NCBI GenBank assembly: GCA_017353825.1
Contig: JAFMSC010000106.1
Location: forward strand, 1-10,602
DNA from: Hyphomicrobiaceae bacterium
GTDB taxonomy: Bacteria; Pseudomonadota; Alphaproteobacteria; Rhizobiales; Hyphomicrobiaceae
Reading direction: 5' to 3'
Length of the DNA: 10,602 nucleotides
The translations under genes and the position numbers were made by a program. The first letter of the stretch is position 1. Each line of letters opens with the position of its first letter. The notes under the pieces were generated by a model. The model did no database searches and was not told the origin of the DNA. It saw nothing but the letters and a program-made list of their open reading frames with translations. Below are positions 1-7,838 of this stretch, piece by piece.

Positions 1-344
1 CGCTCCTTCAGGCAGACGTCGGCAGCACGGACGATAAGGTGCTCGTCGAAGCTGTTGGCGATGCCGCTCAGCGTCTTGATGGAGCACGGCGCCACCAGCA
101 TCCCCGCCGTGTGAAACGAGCCGGAGGAAACCGCCGCGCCGACATCGCGGAAGCCGTAAAGCTTGTCCGGCAGCGCCTTGACCTCGTCGATGGGAATGTC
201 GGTCTCCATGGTGATCGTCTCGAAGGCCGTAGGCGAGATGATGGCGTGAGTCTCGACACCGGAAACCTGCTTGAGCAGCTGCAAAGCCCGGATTCCGTAG
301 ATGACCCCGGACGCACCCGAGATTCCTACGACGATGCGCTTCAC
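1..344 (-). CDS. ubiX: UbiX-family flavin prenyltransferase (3' end cut by window edge)
   Basis: UbiX joins a dimethylallyl group to FMN to make prenylated FMN, the cofactor of UbiD-type decarboxylases. The visible 114 residues start with the family's FMN-binding loop GISGASG (residues 7-13). Further on is the segment MLVAPCSIKTLSGIANS followed by RAADVCLKER, which is typical of UbiX/Pad1. The family is usually about 190-200 residues, so roughly the last 40% lies beyond base 1. The start is GTG at 344-342; a G-rich Shine-Dalgarno-like stretch (GAGGGGGGA) lies 7 nt upstream, and no ATG in frame is better placed. It points the same way as the UbiD operon but is separated from it by 392 bp that carry an antisense pseudogene. 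It may therefore have its own promoter or depend on read-through. Serving the UbiD enzyme at 6214-7797 is inferred from function; it could also supply ubiquinone synthesis. Confidence 0.9.
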   Translation of the reverse strand, partial: MKRIVVGISGASGVIYGIRALQLLKQVSGVETHAIISPTAFETITMETDIPIDEVKALPDKLYGFRDVGAAVSSGSFHTAGMLVAPCSIKTLSGIANSFDEHLIVRAADVCLKE

Positions 345-489
345 GTCCGTGTCCCCCCTCGATCCATTGCGCAGAGATTTGGCGATTGCTTGCGCCGCCT
401 TCGACAGCCATGAATGCAGTTATAGCCGCACAATTGCCCAGGCCGCCATCCAGCCTAACTTCTCGGAACGCCATCGGAGGAGACCGCCC

Positions 490-736
490 ATGCAGTCCAG
501 ACCGGATGCTGATCGCGGGCGCGGGGATCGGCGGCTTGACCGCCGCGCTCGCACGTCTCCGGCGGGGCCTCGATGTGGACATCTATGAGCAGACCTGCGA
601 CGTGGGCGAGCGAGGGGCCGGGGTCCAGATCCGAGGCCCGCGGCTCAATATGTCGAACGCGAGTGGGAGCCGGAGAAGGCGGCGCCGCTACGACTGGCTC
701 TTTGACGACGACGCGACCCGGCTCCCACTGGCCTGA
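490..736 (+). pseudogene. Remnant of FAD-dependent aromatic-ring monooxygenase, internal deletion
   Basis: This is the head and tail of a salicylate-hydroxylase-like FAD monooxygenase joined together. The head has the Rossmann FAD motif GAGIGG, then DVDIYEQ (end of the second strand with its acidic residue) and GAGVQI, which is typical of the first 55 residues. The tail reads YVEREWEPEK and then YDWLFDDDATRLPLA before TGA, which resembles the C-terminal end of the same family. About 300 of the usual ~400 residues are missing between them, with the join near 633-648. The reading frame also shifts between the well-placed ATG at 490 (preceded by GGAGGAGA) and the FAD motif, and again near 680-689. 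The gene cannot make a working enzyme. Its stop codon directly abuts the stop codon of the binding protein on the other strand. It once lay divergent to ubiX and may have belonged to the same aromatic pathway. Confidence 0.8.
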
Positions 737-1747
737 TCATTTACCGGCGTCGGCCAGAAGCTCGTCCTGCCGAGCCTGAACTGCCTCCGTCCACAGCCCC
801 TTCTGCTTGTAGAAGGCCACCGCGGCCGGATGGTAGGGGATCACCGGCGCCGACGTGACCGAAGCCTCGTGCGTGAAACCGCGCAGGCTGGGGTGAACGG
901 GAAACAGCTCCTCGGTGCCCTTCCACAGCCCGTCCAGCAGCTTCGCGATCACCGCGTCCGGCACGTCCTTGCCGGCTACGACGTAGGCGTCGTACGACAA
1001 CAGACGCGTTGGCCCGACGACGCCCGGCACGGCGCCGGCCTCGGCGACGGCGATGCGTGCGCCCGGAAAGAGCAGCTGCTGGTAGATCTTCTCCGCCTCG
1101 GGCGTATCCGGAACCGCGAGGTAGCGGACGCCGATCTGTGTGTCGGCCTCGCGCGCCCTGGGTTGGCCGAGGGAGGCCCAGCTCGCATCGAGCCGGTTAG
1201 CCACGAGCGCGTCGATGCCGTCGTTGGCGCCCGTCACCGGAACGGCGGTCACGTCGTTCCAGGTGTAGCCGGCGATCTTCAGCGACGCCAGGAGCGAGCT
1301 CTTGATGGAAAGATGCCCGCCGAACTCGGAAGAGATGCGCTTGCCCTTCAGGTCGGCGTAAGTCTTGATCGGCCCGTTGTTGCGCACCAGGAAGCCCAGC
1401 ATGAGGCTCGCCCCGCCCGCCCTGACGAGGCGCAGATTGTGGAAGGCGGTCTTCTGCTCGTTGTCGCCCGTGAAGGCCTGGTAGGCGCTGTTGGCGGACA
1501 TGACGCCGAGGGCCACCTCGCCGGAGTCGACGATCGGCGCCCAGGCAGCCGGCCCCGCGTACGGGCGGACGATCACGTTGAGCCCGGCATGCTTGCCCGC
1601 CACCGTGGCGATGGCGGAGCCCACGGTGTTGAACGTCGTGCCGGGCCGGTCCGCGGCAAGCGCCACCGCCTGGGCGCGAGCCGGCGGGCACTGGGCGAGC
1701 GCAAGGCCGCAAGCCAGCGCGAGGAGCAGGATACGGACGCTTGTCAT
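737..1747 (-). CDS. TRAP transporter solute-binding protein, TAXI family
   Basis: Periplasmic binding protein that captures a small organic acid and hands it to the TRAP permease encoded just upstream. It has 336 residues, normal for the TAXI family. Residues 1-26 form a Sec signal peptide with a hydrophobic core (ILLLALACGLALA) and a likely cleavage after ARA. The mature part opens with the TAXI pattern around GTTFNTVGSAIATV, continues with ADLKGKRIS (residues 131-139), and has the second lobe around NDGIDALVANRLDASW. I chose ATG 1747 because GGAGGA lies just upstream; an ATG at 1762 would put five extra residues before the signal peptide. The gap to the permease is 97 bp. Characterised TAXI proteins bind acids such as glutamate or 2-oxoglutarate, but here the UbiD and molybdenum hydroxylase neighbours point to an aromatic or heteroaromatic acid (inference). 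Confidence 0.9.
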   Translation of the reverse strand: MTSVRILLLALACGLALAQCPPARAQAVALAADRPGTTFNTVGSAIATVAGKHAGLNVIVRPYAGPAAWAPIVDSGEVALGVMSANSAYQAFTGDNEQKTAFHNLRLVRAGGASLMLGFLVRNNGPIKTYADLKGKRISSEFGGHLSIKSSLLASLKIAGYTWNDVTAVPVTGANDGIDALVANRLDASWASLGQPRAREADTQIGVRYLAVPDTPEAEKIYQQLLFPGARIAVAEAGAVPGVVGPTRLLSYDAYVVAGKDVPDAVIAKLLDGLWKGTEELFPVHPSLRGFTHEASVTSAPVIPYHPAAVAFYKQKGLWTEAVQARQDELLADAGK

Positions 1748-1846
1748 CGAGTCCTCCGTCAACGATACCGTCGTGCGACCGCGATTGTGGGCGGGCCGTC
1801 TCCTGGACCCGCAGTGAAGATCATGCAGACGTCGGGGTCGCTGGCG

Positions 1847-3799
1847 TCATTCGCCCGCCCCTGCCGTCCGCTGCTTCCCCGCCGCGAGAGCGTGGCTGCC
1901 GAACCATTCATAGGCGACGATCAGGGCGGCGCCGGTCAGGCCGACAATATTGGCCATAAGCATGGTCGAGCTCTCGAAGGGCGAGACCATGGCGATGGCA
2001 CCTAGGACGAACAGCAGCAGCCGGAAGAGCGGGTTGAGCGGCTTGAATAGGTAACCCACCAGCGCCGCAGCCAGGGCGAAGACGCCCGCCACGGCAGTCG
2101 CGAAGGCAACGGAGACCTCGACCGGGCCGCCAATCATCAACAGTCCCAGGCTGAAGGGGAAAAAAAAGGGTAGAAGATAGGCGGCGATGCCGTACTGCAT
2201 GGAGGCGGCGGCCGTCTCCCACAGTCCGGAGCGGGCGATCGCCGCCGCGGTGAAGGTCGCGAAGCACACCGGCGGGGTGATCATCGACAGCATGCCCATG
2301 TAAAAGATGAAGAGGTGCGCTGCGATCCGGTCGACGCCAAGTTGCACGAGGGCCGGCGCCACGAGCACGGCCAGCATTGTGTAGATGACCGCTGTCGGCA
2401 GGGCCATGCCGAGAATGATGCAGACGATGCCGGTCATGGCGAGGATGAGAAGGATGTTGTCTCCGGCCAGAGCGATCAGGATGGACGACATGCTGTAGCC
2501 GAGGCCTGCGAGCTGCAGCGCGCCGATCACCACGCCCGCCACGGCCGTCATCAGCAGGATGTCCATCATGGTGTGCCCGGTAGAGACGAGCGCGCGCCAG
2601 AGCTCCCGGAACGACGGTCGCGTGCGCGAGGACACTGCGCCCACCAGCAGCGCTATCACCGCGGCGGCCAGCCCGGCCCTGCCCGGCGCCCACGCGGCGA
2701 ACATCACCGTGTAGATCAGGATCGCGAGCGGGATGAAGAAGCCGAACCCACGCCTCAGGGTGGCGCCCAGGCGGGGGAGATCGGCGACAGGCACGCCCTT
2801 CAGCCCGCGCTTGGCGGCCTGCAAGTCCACCTGGAAGAAGATGGCGCAGTAGTACAGGAGCGCCGGGATCAGCGCCGCCAGCACCACCTGGCTGTAGGGA
2901 ATCGACAGAAAGTCGGCCATCAGGAAGGCCGTAATGCCCATGACCGGCGGCATGATCTGCCCGCCGGTGGACGAGACCGCCTCGATGGCGGCCGCATGCT
3001 CCTTGGGATAGCCGGCACGCTGCATCATCGGGATGGAGATCGGCCCCACCACCGCCACGTTCGAGACCGCACTGCCGGAGACCATGCCAAACAGCGTCGA
3101 GGCGACGACGGAGACCTTGGCCGGCCCGCCGCGATAGCGGCCCATGGCGACGAGGGCGAGGTCGGTGATGAACGTATCGCCCTTGACGGACTTCAGGATG
3201 GCGCCGAACAGCACGAACGTCGTGATGGTGTTGGCGGTAACGTCGAGCGGCAGGCCGAGGAGGGCCGTGGAGTCGAGGTAGGTATAAACGGCAATCCGCT
3301 CCCAGGTGGACGGCGGTACGGCGAGCACGCCCGGCATGACATCGCCATACCGGGCATAGAGGATGAAGCACAGTGCGACCAGCACCAGCGTCCACCCGGT
3401 CATGCGTCGCGTTGCCTCACAGACGACGAGGATCGCCACCGCGCCCAGCGCGATGCGCTCCGGCGCCAGCACAGAAAGCTCATGGACGAGCCGGCCGTAG
3501 TTGACGATCACATAGCCGCAGGCAACGAGCGACATGAGCACCAGGAGCCAATCGTACCAGGCGACCCGGTCGAACGGCGCCCAGGGTCCGGCGCGGACAT
3601 TGATGAAGCAGGCGACGAGGGCGCACGCCAGCATCGAGACCAGGAACTGCTCGTTGAAGATGACCAGGCCCACCATGTGATGAAGCTCAATCGCCCACAC
3701 GCAGGCCGCGATCACCGGCAGGACGAGTGCCGCCTGTCCGACCAGCAGCGCGACGCCCGAAAGCCGCCGGTATTTCTGGTTCGCCGCGGTATCATCCAT
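1847..3799 (-). CDS. TRAP transporter permease, fused 4TM/12TM (DctQM-type)
   Basis: Inner-membrane secondary transporter driven by an ion gradient, working with the TAXI binding protein. The 650 residues are hydrophobic almost throughout. About four N-terminal membrane segments (residues ~15-150, DctQ-like) are fused to the large DctM-like part. DctM signatures visible are FGMVSGSAVSNVAVVGP (237-253), GGQIMPPVMGITAFLMA (279-295), LGMALPTAVIYTML (463-476) and FYMGMLSMITPPVCFATFTA (499-518). Fused permeases of this size normally pair with TAXI-type binding proteins, which agrees with the next gene. The start ATG 3799 overlaps the end of the molybdenum hydroxylase gene by 8 nt (ATGGATGA), has AGGA a few bases upstream, and suggests coupled translation. 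An eight-T tract on the coding strand (2160-2167) sits in the codons for PFFFP. The substrate is unknown. Confidence 0.95.
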   Translation of the reverse strand: MDDTAANQKYRRLSGVALLVGQAALVLPVIAACVWAIELHHMVGLVIFNEQFLVSMLACALVACFINVRAGPWAPFDRVAWYDWLLVLMSLVACGYVIVNYGRLVHELSVLAPERIALGAVAILVVCEATRRMTGWTLVLVALCFILYARYGDVMPGVLAVPPSTWERIAVYTYLDSTALLGLPLDVTANTITTFVLFGAILKSVKGDTFITDLALVAMGRYRGGPAKVSVVASTLFGMVSGSAVSNVAVVGPISIPMMQRAGYPKEHAAAIEAVSSTGGQIMPPVMGITAFLMADFLSIPYSQVVLAALIPALLYYCAIFFQVDLQAAKRGLKGVPVADLPRLGATLRRGFGFFIPLAILIYTVMFAAWAPGRAGLAAAVIALLVGAVSSRTRPSFRELWRALVSTGHTMMDILLMTAVAGVVIGALQLAGLGYSMSSILIALAGDNILLILAMTGIVCIILGMALPTAVIYTMLAVLVAPALVQLGVDRIAAHLFIFYMGMLSMITPPVCFATFTAAAIARSGLWETAAASMQYGIAAYLLPFFFPFSLGLLMIGGPVEVSVAFATAVAGVFALAAALVGYLFKPLNPLFRLLLFVLGAIAMVSPFESSTMLMANIVGLTGAALIVAYEWFGSHALAAGKQRTAGAGE

Positions 3800-6221
3800 G
3801 GTTGCGTCCTAAGGCGTGATTGAGCCCATGAGGCGCTCCGAGGGCCGCGGCAATCAGCGCACGGACCCTGGCTGGCATTGCCGGCATGTCGACGTGCTCG
3901 ATGCCGAACCTAGCCAGGGCATCGACAACAGCGTTCATGGTTGCGGCGAGCGCGGGCGTAATGCCGCTCTCCCCGCCGCCCTTGACGCGCAACGGGTTGC
4001 CGCGCGTCGGGTCCTCCATCAGGGCCACCGTGAAGTTTGGCATGTGGTCGGCGCGCACCATCGCGTAGTCCATGAAGCTACCGGTCGCCAGCTGTCCGCT
4101 GCCGTCATGCACCATCTGCTCCATGAGGGCCTGTCCGACCCCCTGGACGATGCCGCCATGCACCTGACCGTGCAGGATCAGGGGGTTGATCGGCTGCCCG
4201 ACATCGTCGATCGAGGTGTAGCGGGTAACCTCGACAAGGCCCGTCTCGGGGTCGACCCCCACCTCACACACCGCGGCCCCGGTCGGGTAGGCGGGAAGGC
4301 GGCCGGTGAAGGTCGCGCTCGCCGAGAGGCCCCCGCACAGCGAGTCTGGCAGCGTGGCGTCCGCGCTGGCGAGCCGCGCGACCTCGAAGACGTCAAAGCT
4401 CTCGTTGCTGCCTTCCGCGCGAAACAGGCCGTCGGAGAAGGAGACATCCCCGGCGGCACAGCCGAGGCGGGTGGCGAGGATCAGGCGCGCCTTCTCGACG
4501 ATCTTGCCCGCGCTCTCGACCAGCAGCTTGCCGCCCAAGCGCATGGAGCGATCCGAATGCGTCCCCCCGCCTGAGCGCACGAGGCGCGTATCGCCGGAGA
4601 CGAGCGCCACCTGATGTGGCTTCACGCCCAGCAGATCGGCGACGACCTGCGCGAAGCTCGTCTCATGCCCCTGGCCGGTCGACTGGGTGCCGGTGACCAC
4701 CCTGACCCGGCCCTCGGCCTCGACGGCGATCTCGATGCGCTCGTGCGCCATCCCGACGGGCGCTTCCACATAGTTGGCAAGGCCGATGCCGGCGAACTTG
4801 CCGCGCGCCTCGGCAGCCGCCCGCCGCGCGCCAAACCCGGTCCAGTCGGCGGCCTCGAGCGCCCGCTCCATATTGGCCGCGAAGTCGCCGCTGTCGTAGG
4901 TGAGGCCCATGGGCGAGGTGTAGGGTAGCTGCGCCCTGCGGACGATGTTGCGCCGGCGGATCTCCACCCGGTCCATGCCCAGCCGCCGGGCGGCGATGTC
5001 GAGCGTACGTTCGATCGCTAAGTGGGCTTCGGGCCGCCCGGCGCCGCGATAGGGACCGGTGGGTGCCGTGTTGGTCAGGGCGCCGTGGATCGTCACCGCT
5101 GCGTGCGGCACGACATAGACGCTGGTCATGATGCGAAAGCTGTTGGCCATCGGCACGAACGACACCGTATAGGCACCGACATTGCCGACAATGTCGCAAG
5201 CATAGGCCGTGATCCGGCCGTCGGAGGCAAAGCCCATGCGCGCCCGGATGACGAGATCGCGGCCCTGATAGTCCGTCAGGAAGGCCTCCGAGCGCGTGCT
5301 CGTCCAGCGAACGGGCCGGCCGACGATGCGGGCCGCGACGGCCAGCATCGGCTGCTCGGGCGCAAGGTTGGTGCGAGGACCGAAGCCGCCGCCCACATCG
5401 GGACAGACGACCTCCACCTGATCGTTCGCCACGCCAAGCGCGGCAGCAAGCATGTCCCGCTGGCGCGCCGCGCCCTGGCTCCCGGCGATCATGCTGTAGA
5501 TGCGGGTCGCGGGATCGAAGCCGACTATGGCGGAGCGTGGCTCCATCTGGGCGTTGGCCACGCGCTGGTTCACGAAGCGCTGATCGACCACCAGCGCCGA
5601 GTCCGCGAGCGCACGCGCCGTTGCGTCATGGTCGCCGAAGTGTGCATGGACGACAAGATTATCCTTAAGGCTCTCTTCGACTCTGGGTGCGCCGGGCTCC
5701 TCCGCTCGCTCGGCGGCGAGCACGTGTGGCAGCTCCTCGTATTCTACCTCGACGAGCTCGGCCGCATCCTGGGCAAGGGCGGCCGTCTCGGCGACGACCA
5801 TAGCGACCGGTTCGCCCAGGTAGCGGACCCTCTCCACCGGCATCGGCAGATGAGGAATATCGATGGACACCGTGTCCGGAAAGGACCGGAAGGCGCGGCG
5901 GGTATGGTCGTGAGCGTCGGCCGGATCGGCGAAATGGCCGATCGGGCCTCCTCCCACGGCCACGTAGTCCGCGCCCGTCAGGACCGCCAGCACCCCCGTC
6001 CGCAGCAATGCCTCCGCTGAGCTGACGCGCACGATTCGCGCCGATGGAACGGGCGAGCGCACGAAGACGGCGTGACACTCGTCGGGCAGGCGGAAATCGT
6101 CCGTGAAGCGCCCCTTGCCCGCAATCAGCCGCTCGTCCTCGAAGCGCGGCAGCGGGCGGCCGATATAGGGCGCCGCGCGCCCGGCGCCTTCTCCAGACTC
6201 TCCTGGCGGGCGGTCAAGCAT
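3792..6221 (-). CDS. Molybdopterin-binding large subunit of xanthine dehydrogenase/CoxL-type hydroxylase
   Basis: Catalytic subunit of a molybdenum hydroxylase, which inserts an oxygen atom from water into a C-H bond of a substrate, often a heteroaromatic or aldehyde. It has 809 residues, the usual size. The N-terminal a/b-hammerhead domain runs from about residue 20 (IGRPLPRFEDERLIAGKGRF) to 165. The molybdopterin-binding part has VGGGFG (276-281), PYRGAGR (390-396), TGQGHET (515-521), GGGTHSDRSM (551-560) and GGGESG (748-753), whose Glu751 is the expected catalytic base. The PYRGAGR loop matches the AYRGAGR type of form II CoxL-like enzymes rather than the AYRCSFR loop of true CO dehydrogenase, so CO oxidation is unlikely. 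The start ATG 6221 overlaps the UbiD stop by 8 nt (ATGCTTGA); the open frame runs further upstream, but those residues do not resemble the family. The FAD and 2Fe-2S partner subunits are not encoded in this window. Confidence 0.93.
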   Translation of the reverse strand: MLDRPPGESGEGAGRAAPYIGRPLPRFEDERLIAGKGRFTDDFRLPDECHAVFVRSPVPSARIVRVSSAEALLRTGVLAVLTGADYVAVGGGPIGHFADPADAHDHTRRAFRSFPDTVSIDIPHLPMPVERVRYLGEPVAMVVAETAALAQDAAELVEVEYEELPHVLAAERAEEPGAPRVEESLKDNLVVHAHFGDHDATARALADSALVVDQRFVNQRVANAQMEPRSAIVGFDPATRIYSMIAGSQGAARQRDMLAAALGVANDQVEVVCPDVGGGFGPRTNLAPEQPMLAVAARIVGRPVRWTSTRSEAFLTDYQGRDLVIRARMGFASDGRITAYACDIVGNVGAYTVSFVPMANSFRIMTSVYVVPHAAVTIHGALTNTAPTGPYRGAGRPEAHLAIERTLDIAARRLGMDRVEIRRRNIVRRAQLPYTSPMGLTYDSGDFAANMERALEAADWTGFGARRAAAEARGKFAGIGLANYVEAPVGMAHERIEIAVEAEGRVRVVTGTQSTGQGHETSFAQVVADLLGVKPHQVALVSGDTRLVRSGGGTHSDRSMRLGGKLLVESAGKIVEKARLILATRLGCAAGDVSFSDGLFRAEGSNESFDVFEVARLASADATLPDSLCGGLSASATFTGRLPAYPTGAAVCEVGVDPETGLVEVTRYTSIDDVGQPINPLILHGQVHGGIVQGVGQALMEQMVHDGSGQLATGSFMDYAMVRADHMPNFTVALMEDPTRGNPLRVKGGGESGITPALAATMNAVVDALARFGIEHVDMPAMPARVRALIAAALGAPHGLNHALGRNHG

Positions 6222-7797
6222 CGTCGTGCTGCGTCTCCGCCGCCGTGCCTCCGGCTTCCTGCAGCGCCCACTTTCCCTCGGCAGTGCGTCCCAGCCGCCC
6301 TGCGGCACGCAGGTCGTCGAAGGTGCGGACGATCTCGCGGCCATCGCGCGAGCCCGTGGCCGCCATCAGCTGCTCGAAGGTCTTCGGCCCGTGGCGCAGC
6401 GCGGCCATCAGGGACTCGAAGCGCTCGCCGGCGTAGTCGGGCGCCCTAGGTACCAGGGCTTCGAGTGTGTCGGCGACCTCGATGGGCATGGTGCAGTCGA
6501 AGCCCGCCTTGGCACCGGTGCGCGCTCCGGCGAGCGAGGGGTCCAGCGGCAGGGTCCGCATGCCGGACTGGACCACCAGGTCGCGGTCGGCCTGGAAGCG
6601 CGTGGCAAGCGCCCAGTCCACCTGCTGCTCGGAGAATATGTCAATATCCCAATCGAAGACGAAGATATGCTTCACGTTGGCGAGCGAGCCGAAGGCGGCG
6701 GCAATGGCGTTGCGCGCCTCGCCGGGCACCCGCTGGCGCATGGAGATGCGCACATTGTACATACCGCCGGATGAAGTGGTGGCGTAAACTCCCCGCACTT
6801 CGCGCACCGCCGTCTCCAAGGCGCGCCAGATGCTCACCTCGGTGCGCAGCGCAATCAGCTGCGCGGAATCGGTGAGCCCCAGATGGCGGCCAGCGATCGT
6901 GGAGGTCTGGAAGATCGGATCGCGCCGGTGTGTGATGGCGGTGAGGTGGAAGACCGGGTTCATCTTCACGCCACCGTAGTAGCCGAGAAACTCGCCATAG
7001 GGCCCCTCGGGCTCCACGTGGCCGGCCGGGTCCAGATACCCCTCGAGGACGCATTCCGCATCCGCGGGAACCCGCAGTTCACTGGTGATGCACTTGACCA
7101 CCGGCAGCGCCTCGTTGCGCAGGGACGCGATCAGCCCGACCTCGTCGACGGGAATACGCATCGTCGCCGCGACGTGATCCACTGGGTGCGAGCCGATGAC
7201 AAAGGCGATGGGCAGGGGCTTACCCTGCCGCGCGTGACGCTCGTAGATGGCCTTGAGATCGCTCGGCGCGACGAGATCGATACCTGCCTGTCGGCGGCCG
7301 CGTAGCATCAGGCGGCGGATGCCGACGTTCGTCAGGCCCGTGCGCGGATCCACGACGATATCCATGGAGGAGGAGATATACGGCGCCCCGTCCAGCCCGT
7401 GCTGCAGATGCACGGGCAGCGCGGTCAGGTCGGCGTCGCTGCCGCGCAGGACCACATCGTGAACGGGAGCCTCCGCCGCCGTCACCTCGCGCGTGCCGGG
7501 GGTGCGCCGGAGCCGCTCGAGAACGGTCGGCAGTAGGCCGGCAACATCGGTTCCGAAAGCGAGAGCGAGCCTCTCGCGGCTGCCGGCGACATTGCCTGCA
7601 AGCGCTGCCTGCTCCGGGCCGACCTTGCGGAACAGAATCGCCATCTCGCTTCCATCGAGGGCGGCCGCAACGTTGGCGAGATCGCAGGGCTCGTCTTGGA
7701 CAGTGAGCAGGCCGGCCGATGCGAGGCGGTCCAGAAACGTCCGGAGCTCGAACTGCCCCGCAGGGGCGTCTCCGGGTCGCGCTCCTGCTCCCTGCAT
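6214..7797 (-). CDS. UbiD-family prenylated-FMN decarboxylase
   Basis: Reversible decarboxylase of aromatic, heteroaromatic or unsaturated acids using prenylated FMN, likely in the cytoplasm and first gene of the operon. It has 527 residues. The cofactor-binding core shows TNVGIRRLML (156-165), AECVLEG (247-253) and EGPYGEFLGYY (264-274), which carry the conserved Asn, Arg and Glu residues of the family. The dimerisation domain includes IFVFDWDIDIFSEQQVDWAL (378-397). Residues ~460-515 extend past the usual end and look like a small winged helix (GPKTFEQLMAATG, then FDDLRAAGRLGR and GKWAL). The start ATG 7797 follows GGGAGGA closely; the frame stays open to 7995, but family-like sequence begins only near residue 15. 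It is not the ubiquinone enzyme by context, since it sits with a hydroxylase and a transporter. Which acid it acts on is unknown. Confidence 0.93.
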   Translation of the reverse strand: MQGAGARPGDAPAGQFELRTFLDRLASAGLLTVQDEPCDLANVAAALDGSEMAILFRKVGPEQAALAGNVAGSRERLALAFGTDVAGLLPTVLERLRRTPGTREVTAAEAPVHDVVLRGSDADLTALPVHLQHGLDGAPYISSSMDIVVDPRTGLTNVGIRRLMLRGRRQAGIDLVAPSDLKAIYERHARQGKPLPIAFVIGSHPVDHVAATMRIPVDEVGLIASLRNEALPVVKCITSELRVPADAECVLEGYLDPAGHVEPEGPYGEFLGYYGGVKMNPVFHLTAITHRRDPIFQTSTIAGRHLGLTDSAQLIALRTEVSIWRALETAVREVRGVYATTSSGGMYNVRISMRQRVPGEARNAIAAAFGSLANVKHIFVFDWDIDIFSEQQVDWALATRFQADRDLVVQSGMRTLPLDPSLAGARTGAKAGFDCTMPIEVADTLEALVPRAPDYAGERFESLMAALRHGPKTFEQLMAATGSRDGREIVRTFDDLRAAGRLGRTAEGKWALQEAGGTAAETQHDDA

Positions 7798-7800
7798 ATC

Positions 7801-7807
7801 TCCTCCC
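7801..7807 (-). promoter_or_regulatory. Ribosome binding site of the UbiD gene
   Basis: GGGAGGA on the minus strand ends three bases before ATG 7797. It is the strongest Shine-Dalgarno match in the neighbourhood and decides against the longer open frame that starts at 7995. Confidence 0.75.
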
Positions 7808-7838
7808 GCAGCGCGATCGTTTGATTTAGTTGGACTGC

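Noticed and set aside
1748..1846. Possible hairpin (GCGGG ... CCCGC) in the gap between permease and binding protein
   Set aside because: The stem is only 5 bp with a loop of about 12 nt and no T run, too weak to call a terminator or processing site.
2315..3823. 502-codon open frame on the plus strand across the permease gene
   Set aside because: Antisense shadow of a GC-rich gene: highly charged, His/Asp/Arg-rich composition with no known motif, while the minus strand encodes an unmistakable TRAP permease.
3792..6221. Aerobic CO dehydrogenase large subunit (coxL)
   Set aside because: The active-site loop is PYRGAGR, not the AYRCSFR loop of true CO dehydrogenase, and coxM/coxS are absent.
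6222..6344. N-terminal extension of the molybdenum hydroxylase frame
   Set aside because: The added residues are arginine/serine-rich shadow of the UbiD 3' end and unlike the family; the ATG at 6221 with the 8-nt overlap fits better.
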